Below are positions 33,605-45,689 of a DNA stretch of 64,000 bases, in pieces. Position 1 is the stretch's first letter. Every line of letters begins with the position of its first letter. Both the position numbers and the translations under genes were made by a program. The notes under the pieces are model-generated. The model saw nothing but the letters and a program-made list of their open reading frames with translations, did not search any database and was not told the origin of the DNA. The stretch spans positions 8,563,012-8,627,011 of the forward strand of contig JAJEKV010000046.1 in assembly GCA_021234155.1 (NCBI GenBank), read 5' to 3'. The stretch comes from Isoetes taiwanensis. Lineage: Eukaryota; Streptophyta; Lycopodiopsida; Isoetales; Isoetaceae.

Positions 33605-35004
33605 TGGCAGCGATCTGGATGCCAGAACACTGGAATCCGGCCGCTCCTTCTGTCTGCCAGAAAAACGGCCCCTGCAAAAAAGATCTCAGAAGCACAGAGA
33701 ACAGAGGCATAGAGGGAGGTTGGCTAATCTGCTTTCTAGATACAATAAGGTATGTGAGTTAGTGCCATCATCGCCTTGCTGTTACAATCGTTGTACCAAC
33801 CCTGGGCTCCCATGTCAAGTTCAGCCCCAGCTGTGATCGATTAACATCGCTTCCTGCTCATGCTTCTATAAAATTCTCTAAAGCAAACAAGAACGGATGG
33901 CTGTATCTACTCTTATGTTAGGATCAACCTAGCCATCGTAGCTAAATCCTAAGTAAGGATTCACCTAGCCATCGAAACCAGACCAGTAGAATGAAATCAT
34001 GCATGAAGTATAAAGAACTTGCAAATAAAAAACACAAGCAATATGCACAATTCTAGTTATAATCACAGAGTCGCAACCAGATGCTGAAAAAATTGGCTAT
34101 AAACATCAAAAAATATTTCTTCTCCAAGAAACTAGCAATAAAACATGTATGAAAAATAAAGAAGCAGGGAGCCATACCTCATAGCTGATTGTGCCAAATC
34201 GCTTCAAAACATGTGAGAGCCATACCTTGCAGATGATTGCTATGAGAGCCATAAGTATCTTGCAGATGATTGCTATAATAACATGCAGAAATCCCGTAAG
34301 AAGATATCTGGAAATGCAGGAACGGACTGGGTCATGGTGGAGTCACGAAAAAAAGGATTGAAAAGGAGGATTGGACCAACGTAGAGTCGTGGAAAAAAGG
34401 ATTGGAAAGGAAGATGGGATCATAGTGTCGCGGGAAAAGGATTTGAAAAGGAAGATTGAAAGCAATGGACAAGGATTAGGAACTGCATCAGCCTACACAA
34501 ATTTAATCTTCGTGGACCATTTGATCCAGGAGGAGAGAACCTTCTTTTCATAGCTGCTTCCGATTTAAAAGGCCATTCTCAAGGCTAAATTGTTTGAGCT
34601 TCCACCATCTGATAGTATGTCCAGGCAGGCAGAGTGTTGTTGCCAATATTGGATTTTATATTATCAACTAAAACTTGCTTGCAAGGCTGGTCAGCCCTCG
34701 CTAGTATTTTAAGAGAAAGAGAAGCATAGTAAACAAGCTATCATGAGACCAAAGGATGGGAAACATAATTCCTCATACTTATCTTGAAGGAAGTATCTAT
34801 CGGATTCTATATGCTTCTGTCATAATTTGACTAAAAGAAACAGTCATATAAAAAGGGTGCTATTGCTTGTTACACAAGGACAGTCATATAAAAAAGGTCA
34901 AATTCTTAACAATAAGAATTGTTATCCATAATTGCTATTCATATAAAAAGACGCCAAATTGTTAATTGCTACAAATGAAATTGTTATTGTCTGCGTGCAG
35001 GAAT
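33605..35004. other. intergenic DNA
   Basis: No gene is recognised. A small duplicated phrase (GAGAGCCATACCTTGCAGATGATTGCTAT and a variant) lies at about 34216-34275, and GGATTGAAAAGGA-type words repeat at 34350-34450. Confidence 0.5.
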
Positions 35005-35138
35005 CATGTCTACTAGAAAAAGAAAACCACCAAAGAGGGTGTCAGGGTTTAAACCAGGTCATTGGTGGAAAGAGGTGGAACTAGTTCAGAGTGGCAATAA
35101 ACTTGCAAGAGGTGCTAGAGAATGGATTTGCCCGTATT
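35005..35138 (+). pseudogene. possible N-terminal zinc-finger fragment of a hAT transposase
   Basis: From ATG 35005 after a TGCAG acceptor-like site, the frame reads basic residues (STRKRKPPKRVSG), then ELVQSGNKLARGAREWICPY and a stop. The K/R-rich start and the W.C.Y(C) end recall the BED-type finger at the N-terminus of hAT transposases, with the second Cys replaced by a stop. This is a weak call. Confidence 0.3.
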
Positions 35139-35360
35139 GAAGAGAGTTAACCGAGGTATTGTTATGGCGGGAACCCGGTGGATCTATTTTTCCATTTCAT
35201 TATTGTTTTGTCCCATTTCCTTGGAAGTTTTTGGCGCCGGTGGGTTTTTTCTATCTTTATAAGGTAGAATCTTTGCTATTTTGTTAATCTTTGATGTTTT
35301 GGAAAACACCTTCAAGTGCTAATAGATTATAAGATTGAGTCTTCAAAGTATGTTAAAAAC

Positions 35361-35735
35361 TGAGGGATGCGTGATCAAGGTACTGATCGGCTCCATCCTG
35401 AATGGAGAGGACTAGATGTATCGGGTTCATGCACCTTTCAATCAAGTTGGTTCTAGATGTTATAAAAAATGTGAAGGGTAGCATGATCAAGGCTGGTCGG
35501 CTCCATCCGGGATAGAGAGAACTAGATGTATCGGTTTCATGCACCCCTCAATCAAGTGGGTTCTATATATTATAAAAGTGTAGCATGATCAAGGTACTGG
35601 TCGGCTCCATTCAAAATGGAGAGGACTAGATGTATCGAGTTCATGCACCCTAGAATAGAAGTTTCAATCTTCATAGATTACAAATGGTTTGAAGGGTTGC
35701 GTGAAAAAGGTGCTTGTCGACTCCATACCAAACGA
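35361..35735. repeat. ~110-bp tandem array, left part
   Basis: Units start at about 35361, 35472, 35582 and 35690 and share GCATGATCAAGGTACTGGTC and GGAGAGGACTAGATGTATCG. The fourth unit is cut by the LINE at about 35736, and the array resumes at 38586 in the next part of the same unit. Confidence 0.8.
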
Positions 35736-38585
35736 AGAGAATGAGAACGATTTTTTATCGTCCACTGAGGCCAATCGACCTATGGGACCCATAAGGAGCG
35801 CAGCAAACTTATTACTGTCCGGGTTAAAAAACCCCCGCCCCGAAGGGTTTTCGAGGGAAAAACCGTGGCAGTAATAAGAATGCTGTCAAACTGTACAAGT
35901 ATACATCAATGTTTATATACATGTCAAGTGTGTGCCCGAGGACATAGCTGATCTCGCATGTCCATAACCTCCTGAAGATATGATCCCAGCACCCGTACGG
36001 ATGCTGTGCTCAATGTCACATGTAATGGCTGGCCAGGCCTGACCAACTCAACATATCGTGTCCGAATTTGATCATATGCTGGGCAACTTTGAAGGGTATG
36101 AGATTCATCTTCAATGACTCCCATTTGGCAGCATTGACAGAGCCTGTCCTGGCGTGGCTCACCAATCCATCTGCCTGTCTCAATTCGAAGATGATGTGCC
36201 CCGTATGCGAATGGAGGCAATGAGTCTCCCGCCTTTTCATGGGCAAGTGGGGGCACGCAGGTAGCATTGCGGGCCTCGTTCCAATGTGGGATTTATGTGG
36301 CGCCGGTAGTGTCTTTGTCTTGACTGTTCAAGGGCATTAGCATCCCAAAGCTTCTTTGAGGAAGCAATCGCCAAGATATTGCCTCAAGCTATGGCGACCG
36401 CCTCTGTTTGCACATGTATGCACACGTGCTCTGCACATTCCATCTAGCCAACCATTGAGCTCTCTTTTCCCTCCAAAGAGGCCTTGAGGGCCTGCGGCTC
36501 GATTGCCATGATATAAGCTAGTTTAGGGAGGCGAGCATCGTCCATATTGACCACCGCCGAAAATAGACAATGTGGCGATCATCAAGGGCCCTACGAAGAG
36601 GCAAGAATCATCTCCTCGCAAGTAGAATTTGATATGGGACTGTGGACTTCACCCCTAGTGCTTTCATTACTAAGAAGGCTTTCTAGACCTGCTCCAAGTC
36701 ATTCCAAGTAGCAAGTGATACTATTGGGCCCCATACTTCCACCCCGTATAAAAGGACGGGCTCCACTAAGACCTTGAATAGGCGTGGTGATGGGCCCAAT
36801 CATACAACTCCGCTCTATGACTATTGTTTTGCATTGCATATAGTGCCTTCCACCTAGTGCATAGTAGAAGGAAACTCCACTCCCAAATATTTGTATGTGG
36901 ATGCAACTTCCACATTTTGGCCTCGAATCAAGGAAGGGGGACCCTCCGACGTGAAGATGATATGAAAACCACCTTAGTCTTGGCGGGTTGACGCCGCATA
37001 TCGGTCGCTTAATGAATCGTGTCCGGGGCATCGAGATGTCGTTGCATGTATGTCTGCTGGTGTGTAAGCTAGGAGGTCCACATCATCGGCGATATATTAA
37101 GCGTCGATGATCCGATAGAGAAGGTGAACTCCATCGCCCCCATTATCGCAAGCCGACTCTCCAATTGATCAATGTAAAGCCCAAACAATGTTGGGGAGAG
37201 AGGGCATCCCCGGCGAACCCCGTCATCGCTATCAAATGGTTGGTTTGTCGGCCGCGAACCCAGGAGAGCATCTTTCGTGATAGCACAGCCTTAATCGCAT
37301 TCTCGCAAATCTACAGGAACCCCCAAATTGCTGTTGCAATCTTGCCCATAGTTTTTCCCGAGGCACAGTGTCAAACGCCTTCGCAAAATCCACAAAGCAA
37401 CAATATAGATCCTGACGGCGGTTCCTGCTGTCTTCAATCAAAGTTCGCAACGTGAAGATGTGGTCAATGGTTGAGTGTCGGGGTCTGAATCCTGCCTGGG
37501 TGAGGGCCCGCACCTCTCTTTGCCCTCGCCTTGACCAATCAACCGCCGCTTTCGAGAATCCCAACAAGCAATTTTGCAAACACCGAACTGACCATGATTG
37601 TTCGATAATTTGGTCGGGCAATTGTGGGTCACCCGCCTTATATATGGGAACAACTCGCTATTGGTCCCCTTTGCAGGGAAACCTTCTGTAATGCCTTGTT
37701 GAACAAGGCGGTCAAGATCGGTATTATGGACGGCCCCTGCCCACTTAAGCAATTAAAATCGCATGCCATCCAAGTGCACGGGGGCCTTCCCATTGGCAAG
37801 ACGCCGCAAGCCTTGTTCCACGTCGAATCTGTGATTTCCAAAGATCGGGCCTTCTTGCAAGGGTAATGCCGCATGTGCACCCCCGAGGGTCGATAGTTGT
37901 TGCAAGTATTGTCTCCACCGCCGGGAGTGATATTCCCCGTGGGGCATCGCGGCTTTCTAAGAACCCTTCGCCAGAAGGTCCCGGAATGACGTTCAGTGAG
38001 GTAAAACATTTCCTTTGATGCGCGCGAATGTACGGCTTTCTTAGCTTTAAGGAAGATGCGGATCTTGACCGCATGTGGGCGAAGCGTGGTTCGTGGACTT
38101 GGCGGAGCCAAAGATTTGTGTTCCTTGCACTCTGCATCAAACCATTGATTACGATGGGAAGGTTGTGTTCACGGAGGTCCGCCGGGCGGGCGCTTATCCC
38201 AAAGCACCTCTCTGCGGGCTAGATCCTAAGCACATCACGGTCGGTCGTCCGCATTTGCTCTAGTGTAGGATATTGCAAAATTTCGTGGTCATCTATAAGC
38301 ATCGGGCATAAGCCCCCGCATGTTCATAATCCAATCGCGCTGAGGCATGTGAGGAGTTGTTGCACCGGGGGTTCGCACAACCTGCCAAGCCAACTTCAAG
38401 TAAAGTGGTAAGTGGTCTGAGTCGATCTCTTCATCCCTATTAGCTGTTCCCACCTGAAAGTGCTTGACGACATGCATATCCTGCTCAGGCACCAGCACAT
38501 AGTCCACCACGCTAGATCCGCCCCCCTGGTTTTCCTGCCTACAAGTGCTCTTGCAAGTGGAAGGCCACTGTGCTAGTCCATTGCA
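35736..38585 (-). pseudogene. LINE, 5'-truncated: endonuclease end, RT and C-terminal region
   Basis: A 2.85-kb non-LTR retrotransposon. On the minus strand: the C-terminal part of the APE endonuclease at 38585-38289 (VVDYVLVPEQ, EIDSDHLPLYLKL; the S-D-H is the catalytic His motif); RT at about 37760-36700 (EVRALTQAGFRPRHSTIDH, FVDFAKAFDTVPREKLWARL), where the YADD box near 37092-37078 is split by an extra base; and the Cys/His C-terminal segment at about 36256-35924 (RLCQCCQMGVIEDESHTLQS). The 3' untranslated part holds the hairpin at 35802-35884 and ends in CGATAAAAAATCG and a short tail. Several frameshifts make it inactive. It is the longest copy of the family in the window. Confidence 0.85.
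35802..35884. other. conserved long hairpin in LINE 3' UTR (copy A)
   Basis: Outer arms CTTATTACTG (35808-35817) and CAGTAATAAG (35869-35878) pair perfectly over 10 bp and are extended by AGCA/TGCT. Inside, AAAACCC pairs with GGGTTTT. The core has the same words as copies B, C and D (TTAAAAAACCCC, GGGTTTTCGAGG, AAAAACC). Confidence 0.75.
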
Positions 38586-38860
38586 GATGTATCGGGTTCA
38601 GGCACCACTCAATGAAATGGTTTCTAAATATTTTAAAATGTGTGAAGGGTAGCATGATCAAGGTACAGGTTGGCTCCATCTTGAATGGAGAGGACTAGAT
38701 GTATGGGCTTCATGCACCCTAGAAGATTAAATGTTCAAAATATTCAAAAAGATCTGGGGGGATGCATGAATAGGGTACTAGTCGGCTCCATCCGGCATGG
38801 AGAGGACTAGACATATCGGGTTCAGGCATCCCTCAATCAAATGCTTTCTAAATATCAAAA
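38586..38860. repeat. ~110-bp tandem array, right part
   Basis: Begins ATGTATCGGGTTCAGGCACC exactly where the left part stops, followed by about two more units (GGAGAGGACTAGATGTATGG, GGAGAGGACTAGACATATCG). Confidence 0.8.
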
Positions 38861-39844
38861 ACGTTGTATCAATCTAAACCTTAAGAAAAATAAACATCTT
38901 ATAAAATCTATGAAAAAATACATTAAAGTTTTTTTATTAATATTTTTTATTTGTTGTTTACTAGTAAAAACAACATGGACGAACGTCAAAAGGAATATGA
39001 ACGAGTAAACTAAAACAGAAAGCTTTAAGAATGTTACATGGTGACTTGCGCAAGAATGTTACCCCAACAATTGCCACAAATAGTCCAATTAGACCCAATG
39101 GACTGAGTCTTCTCCGAGGCTTTGGTGGTGTGCACGAAATGAATGCCGCCGATGCATGTACCATAAACATATTTCTAATGATTAGTTCACTTTTTTTTTT
39201 TTTTTTTTTTTTTTTTATTATATATAGATACTATACAATGCTACATGATACATCTTAGCCAATTGGCAAAAACTGTTCTATGCGAAAGACCTAGACATGA
39301 AATAGTTGGCAAGGTTTTGAGAACTAAACCTAAAATATATTATCCCTTAGACCATTATGGAGGCCCATACGGTATAGCTTTGTTATGCATATGTCCCTAA
39401 CCATATAGACTGACAATCTGGTATGTAAATGACCAAACTATATGAGGTTGAGACCTGAAATAACTTGCCAAGTTCTTGACAGCCTATGAGACTCGTACGG
39501 TACAACATAGTTCTTCAATGGTTCCTAACCTTATAGATGTTGAAAGTTGGGCTAATATATACAATAAGCATACCTTGCCCGTTGGTCATAATATAGTAAA
39601 AGAAGGCATATTATTATTGTTGGACTTAGCCCAAAAGAAAAAATGATACAGACTAACAGTTTAGGGTTGCATTTCGGCTACAAACCGGCCTAAAGGATCA
39701 CGATGGCAGATCAACCGACGGTACAACTAACCAATCGATTCCACTTCACAGGTCCTCTATATTTCAAATGTGAATACTTACTGCCGTGTGCTCAATTCTT
39801 GTACTGTGCTTGCTTATGGAAGAGTCGTGTGGGTCTACATATTG
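38861..39844. other. intergenic DNA with T26 run
   Basis: No gene is recognised. A 26-bp T run followed by ATTATATATAGATAC lies at 39191-39216. Confidence 0.55.
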
Positions 39845-40141
39845 ATGGGAAGGAAGAAAGGGGGACGCAATAAGGCCACACTGATCAAGATGGAACAGGA
39901 AAAAAGCAAGGCAGATAAAAGGAGAAGTCTTTATGATTTTCACAAACCAACCAAGAAGATTGCCAGAAACAATGAAGAAGAGGATAGCTCTTCACTAATG
40001 GGGCCATATAATGCTGGAATAGCTATGGTTTCACCATATACTGCTGCTGCTGTCAATAGAGTGACAACTCCAGAAGAAGCGAATGCTATAAGCATCACGA
40101 ATCCTGCATCTGCGGATGAAGCTGGCAACACCATTAACCAG
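39845..40141 (+). CDS. possible coding exon, basic N-terminus, product unknown
   Basis: From ATG 39845 the frame runs 99 codons, MGRKKGGRNKATLIKMEQEK then a basic and acidic stretch (KKIARNNEEED) and an Ala/Thr/Ser-rich part, to CAG just before GTTTTT, a plausible donor. It precedes the SET-like pseudogene by 3 kb on the same strand and could be its first exon or a transposon N-terminus. The bases between show only short candidate exons (for example 40639-40740 and 42003-42086) that I could not join. Confidence 0.35.
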
Positions 40142-42997
40142 GTTTTTCTAGTTCATAGGACATCTCACATTATATTGCTGTCTACTGTCTACTGATCTGA
40201 ATTTAAATCAGTGCATTCCTTAACTTTATTAGCTTGTAATCTAGACATCAAATGCAAAATACAGTCCTTGCAACATTTGCCCTTACTCATGAGCGGATCA
40301 TGTCCTAGCCACATTTTTCTTTAAGTCTACATGTGTACAATCTCTACTATGGTTGTACAATCTCTACTATGGCTGTATAATACATGCACTGCCTCACTAG
40401 CTCTACTTTATGGTCAGGGCATGAAAAGACCAACATAGTTCAGGTCTAACACAACTAACTCCGCTGCTTTTTGTACCCTTTTACAATATATTGCTGCTGG
40501 AGATTACTTGAGCAGCTTTGCCTGGGTACTTAGGATATCTGGTGATCGTTGTCTTGTACAACATTGAGCAGTTGATTCCAATTAATAACTCACCTTTGCT
40601 GAATCCCTTAAGTGCTGTGGAAATCATAACTGTCAAATTTCCATGCAATACTTTCATATAAAAATTCCAGCTAACCGAAGGAAACAAATCATAACATCTG
40701 GCCAGAAGACTTCGTTGAAGCAGGTCTATGCTTTGCTCTGCAGGCATCCCTGTATTATTTATGTAAGCCGATTATGTGGCATTTCGTATTTATTTTGCAC
40801 TTGCTTCTTACATACGAATCTGCAGGGACTCCTATTTGCGATGTTGGTGAACATTAAGGAAAGGGAAAAGACACATTGTGGTGAAAATGATGCCTTCATT
40901 GTTGACGGGGTTGATTGCAATTGAAGGATAATGCAACATCCTGCCCTGCAGAGCTACAGTACCTCCACAGGAACACGGCCATTTTTTCTGCTCCATATAA
41001 ATGATGTCCAGTACATTCACATTATCACTCGTATTTGACAGCCAAAAGAAACCAGTGAAAAAAGTATTATTTCCATCTGTAAAACATGCACATAATCATC
41101 CATCTCCCGATTCTTTCTGCAGTCACTTTCATACAACATCATACAGCACAACTTTTGTGCCAGCCTTAACTACCATGGTCGATATCTCCTTGTTCACAGT
41201 TATATATGTTGCATTTCACATGACTAATTGCAACAACGGCTATAAGACTAATACATGTTCAAATGTGATAGCCAAGGACTTTAACCTAGACGAGCATCTC
41301 CATATGCCAATTCACTTGCCCTAGAAGTTTATCTCAGGCCATTAAGCTTTCAATGAGATTGAAACCAGAACCGTGTTTGCATGGAGTGTAATAGTTTCAT
41401 TAGATGCCAAGCTAGGGGAATGTGAGAATAAACTAGCAGAGTTTTATTCCTTACTTATACAAGCACAGTTATTCTATTTATATTCAGGTCTAACACAACT
41501 AACTCTGCTGCTTATTGTACCCTTTTTAACCTTAGGATTTAAATCAGTGCATTCTTTAACGTTATATTTACTAGCTTGTAAGGTAGCCATCAAATGCATA
41601 ATACAGGCTTTCGCAGCAGATATCCTTTCACATAGAGGGATCAAGCCCCAGCCAGCATAATTCTCAAAGCCTTCATATTTACAAACACTACTATGGATAT
41701 ATAGAACATGCTGTGCCTCACTAGCTCTACTTTATAGTTAGAGCCAGACCTGACCAACATATCTCACAGAAACACAACTAACTCTACTGCCTATTGTACC
41801 CATTATGACCTTATATTTTACTGACATATATCTCCTAATTTCTTAAGGTTATGTTTTAGCTTATATGATGTTCAGCTTGGGTGAAAACATTGACTCAAGT
41901 TACTGCTAAGTTACTGCTGGTCCAGTTAAAGCTCGCAATAATTTACTATGATTTGATGTTTAAATTGTTATATGTTATCTACATTCTCATCTAGGCGTTG
42001 TGGTGATGGGCCATAAGCCGATTAAGTTCATTGCTTACCTGCTGGTGGCTTTTGCATGTGCTAACTTGCATCTGGTTTCACTGCAGGTAACCGAACTTAA
42101 TCCTCCACGTTTGCGTTTTAAAGTTCAAGCATGTGCAATTGATGTTGTACAAGCAAATTACACTACATATTTGGTGACAGCTTTGGATAAACTCATTTCT
42201 ACTATCTTTACTGTTTTATTAAGCACAGGTTCTAGTACTTCTCAAGTTCATAGATGATCAGTAAGCTGAATACTCTTTTAGCTTCTGATAATATAGTTAT
42301 TCCTATGCTTTTTTTGAAGATTTGATGTTAAACTGGTATCTACTAAAGTCGGGCTGAACATGGCTCAGAAACATAGACATATTCTAAATACATTATACAG
42401 TTTTCATATTCCACATTATGGCACTGATCCAGACCTTGTTGCATGTCTTTTAGTTTGACATCCCATTAATATACCTGATTATGGTTATTTTTAAGATCTT
42501 AAAGATATATTGCAGTCTGGTGCTTTAAAACAATATGCATTCTAGCATTTATACTTTAATGATTTTCCATTTGCTTAAATGTCTTATGCTTATTTAAGAG
42601 TTCTTCCTTAAAGTTCTTGCCATACACCCTAATAAGAAGGTAAATATCTGGGATTTTTCTAAAGTTTAGTTAGGAATCAATTACGCCATTAATACATGGG
42701 CTATATGTTATATTGTAAAGTCTCCACATACCTCAATATTTCTTTTGCCTTTGCTTGATACTTTAATGTTAGTAATTATGTTTCCTAAATACTTTGCTTC
42801 ATTATTCAAACTTGTATTATAATATCTTGTCTTATACTATCTCATGTTCTCTAGCTCATATCAAGGCTTATGTCAGATTGGCACCTAATCTAATGTAAGA
42901 TTGCATCTAAAAGGCTTGTAAGTTCTATGATTGGGGCTTTCAGGCTTAGGTCTGTTTTTCTAAATGGACTAAAGGTTTTTTTTTTTTTTTTTTGCAG
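40142..42997. other. unassigned, possibly intronic
   Basis: AT-rich with no named element. Phrases repeat at about 40250-40470, 41460-41560 and 41690-41800 (CTAACACAACTAACTC, GCCTCACTAGCTCTACTTTA), indicating local duplication. A poly-T tract at about 42977-42993 leads into the acceptor at 42996-42997. Confidence 0.45.
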
Positions 42998-44027
42998 ATG
43001 TACTTGACAGAGCGGTTATATTGCAATTGCTCGATGTGCAAAGGACAAAGAAAACGGATGAGAAAGACTGTCCTCGACCATGTTGATAAATATGGTGAAC
43101 TCGGATGCACATGTGGGTTGTTCCAACAAGGTGTAATACACAAATCTCATGTACTCTCATGTACTTGAATTGACGTCTTAACTTAGTTTGCTTGTATTTT
43201 GTTAGGAAGAAATTGAGAATGAAGTGAATCGAAGCAGTATATAGATTTTGCGGTCATGTTATCATTGGAAGTAGATGATGTTGATACTATGAATTCGTTC
43301 ATAGAAAATCCTACAAAAAGAAAGCCATCAACTTTTGCCAAAAGTATCCCATTACGTGATAGAACTTGTCATGTAATGGCCCTCACCAAGATTGGAGGGA
43401 ATGATAATGTTCATCAAAATTGAAATGTACTAGATCCTGTAGAAGAAAATAATCTTCCACCTTCACAAGTCCATTTGGTCCAGCCCTTTACGGACAAAGA
43501 CCATAAGAAAATCAGTTCATGGCCTAGGGGCAAGCCAATTACTTTTACATATTGGGGTAGGCAGTACATGATTGAAAATAGTCGGGTCCCGGTGCTGGTC
43601 TGCGATTATTTATTATGACGAATACGAAGATGGTATGACTGTTGCTTTGATGCCATATGTAAGTCCTGAATATAACTCGAACACTTGGCATAAATTGAGT
43701 AAGCACCAGTGTCCCATGCTCATCTATGACCTAAATTCAAATGTACGAACAATAGCCAAGCCCAATGACTACGTAGGCTTCGTGTACATTGATGATCGTC
43801 CTCAATTGCATGGAAACCTTGCTGCTTTTATTAATAGCTCTATCGAGAGTGGAAACCTTGCTGCTTTTATTAATAGCTCTATCGAGAATCTTGAAGCTAC
43901 CAATTGTGAATTTGTCGAGGCAAACAAAGACCAAGAAGAATTCTTTAGGTGTAAAATTGACGGGAGATATATCATGGTTTATGAAAAAAAGGAGCGGTGG
44001 GTATTGACGCCAGAGCACAGACCCTAA
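42998..44027 (+). pseudogene. SET-domain-like protein pseudogene with Cys-rich N-terminal exon
   Basis: Exon 42998-43130, between a T-rich TGCAG acceptor and a GT donor, reads LYCNCSMCKGQRKRM then KTVLDHVDKYGELGCTCG, a CxxC/His pattern as in transposase-associated domains. From about 43230 a frame reads TFTYWGRQYMIENSRVPVL, and after a one-base shift near 43600 it continues YDEYEDGMTVALMPYVSP, NDYVGFVYIDDRPQ, GNLAAFINSS and NCEFVEANKD, then YIMVYEKKE. G-N-(L/V)-A-x-F-I-N followed by N-C-x-F is the SET signature that binds the methyl donor, so a lysine-methyltransferase-like fold is likely ancestral. A TGA at 43421, the frameshift, and a 39-bp in-frame duplication at 43812-43889 inside the core motif show it is broken. 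A sequence of unknown origin follows to 44640. Confidence 0.5.
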
Positions 44028-44639
44028 AAACCCTGCGGAAGCTGCTTGCCCCAAAAGTCCTCTCCCCGAGGCCCTGGAGACGGACGGGCAATGTCCCCTC
44101 TCTGGCACTGTGATTTAGCTCTGCCAATGGACTCAGAATATAGACATTGCCCTGGGGACCAAGTTCCATGGCCAGAAGACCACCCCTCCTCTAAGAAGCA
44201 CCAAAGTAGCTCATGTCCAGCACACTCGTAGTCAATTGGCCTAGGATGTGGATGCCGAATATTGTCGTATTGGGCGTATGTGTTTTTTTCTTTTGCAAAA
44301 CTGACCTTGTAACTTGCTCTTTAGGGTAATTTTGCCATTCTAGACGACTTGGTGGAGTCGAATTGCCATTCCGGACCCTTCGCGGTGCCCGAATGACAAA
44401 ATACTCCAGTTTCTACACAGTCGCCCGCAGGAAGCTTCGCGTTTTGATAAGTTCCCCCGGACCGATCTTGGAATCTTTTGGACCTTCCCGAAGAAGGGCC
44501 CTTGAACGGAGGATTCAACGGTCGGATTGGGGAACCGGGCTCCGGGAGGGTGGACATTTGATGCTAACTCTTTGATCTTCTCCAATAGTGGCCATCTATA
44601 ATCCCCCTCCTCCTCCACCTCCTACATCAATCCAATGCC
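44028..44639. other. unassigned GC-richer stretch
   Basis: Short overlapping open stretches in several frames and no recognisable product; perhaps the decayed 3' part of the preceding pseudogene. Confidence 0.4.
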
Positions 44640-44998
44640 TTTTCGCTATCCTGGCAAAGATGAGTGAAATCATTTCTTCAACACCTAATGCTAAGATTAC
44701 GAGGAAGAAGAAACCACAAAGGAAAGAGCATCGAAAAAATCACTTTGGCTTCTAGTAGTGGGATTCAGAATTTTATTGCTCCTAGAAAGAAGTCTAAGAA
44801 GATGGGGCAACAAGAGATCAAAAAGCTAATGGATCCACGCAAGAAGGAAGCGGTAGATAGACAAGTTGCCAGGTGGTTTTGTCATGGCCATGTCCCTTCT
44901 CGAGTTGCTAGATCAGATTTTGTTATGGTGTAGCGAGCTACGGTCCTGGGTATGAACCACCTAAGTATGATGATCTCCGTACCAAGTTTTAGAATAGA
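44640..44998 (+). pseudogene. hAT transposase fragment (copy 2)
   Basis: The plus strand reads a Lys-rich segment, then IQNFIAPRKKSKKM, AVDRQVARWFCHGHVPSRVA and, after a frameshift at about 44937, SYGPGYEPPKYDDLRTKF. This is the block just before the DUF659 core, matching AAPGYKPLSFSDLKEK of the copy at 1-884. It is cut at about 44998 by the 3' end of a LINE. Confidence 0.7.
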
Positions 44999-45372
44999 AT
45001 AGAATAGATTTTTTATCGTTCACAAAGACCAATTTGCCAATGGGACCCAAACAAAAAGAGAGCAGCAAGCATATTACTGTCAGGATTAAAAAACCCCCGC
45101 CTCGAAGGGTTTTCGAGGGAAAAACCTTAGCAGTAATAAGTATGCTGGTGCACCGTACAATTGTATAGGGCAATTCAGTACTGTTCCGGAGGACACAACT
45201 AAATTCGTGTATCCATAACCTCCTGGAGGTATGACTCCAACAAGCCCATGGACACCGTATTTAATACCTCATGCAGCGGCTGGTCAGGCACAACTAACCG
45301 AATATACCGCGCTCGGATATGGGCAAACGCTGGACAGATCTGGCATGACATTCATCTTCAATGGCGACATCG
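44999..45372 (-). mobile_element. 5'-truncated LINE 3' end inserted in the hAT fragment
   Basis: Matches the 3' end of the LINE at 35736 onward (same GATTTTTTATCG start, same hairpin, then CATAACCTCCTG). On the minus strand it ends CGATAAAAAATC followed by a (TATTC)n tail (45007-44993 region), the simple-repeat tail of this LINE family. Only about 370 bp remain. Confidence 0.8.
45068..45146. other. conserved long hairpin in LINE 3' UTR (copy B)
   Basis: Arms AGCATATTACTG (45068-45079) and CAGTAATA-ag-TATGCT (45131-45146). The inner stem AAAACCC/GGGTTTT is as in copy A. The AGCA/TGCT extension remains paired though neighbouring bases differ from copy A. Confidence 0.75.
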
Positions 45373-45689
45373 ATTTATGGATGAGAGTTAATACTTGCAG
45401 ACCATTTTTTTATGCTTAGAAGATATTCGGCATCTTGATTTGGCATCGAATTTGAGCATGGACTTTGCTTGAGCCTTGAGCATGGATTGTTTCTTCGCCT
45501 TTCAGATATTTAGTCTTGAGATCATATCATGTGTAGTGAGCTTTTGTATGCGGTCTAGGAACTAGCAGAGAGCAATTTTAGCTATACCTTATGGCATACG
45601 ATTTAGCCCTTTCGTTGACGAATTTGTCACCTTTGGAAGGTGGCCTTTTTTTAGGTATAGTAGGTGCTCGATACTCAGAAGGTGGACGC

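Noticed and set aside
33241-33630. 129-codon open stretch on the minus strand
   Set aside because: It lies across the end of the hAT-like element and its GAATACGG-rich zone; it has no motif and is explained by the repeat.
37438-38140. Several overlapping 100-157-codon open stretches
   Set aside because: They are alternative frames of the frameshifted LINE RT/endonuclease region, not separate genes.
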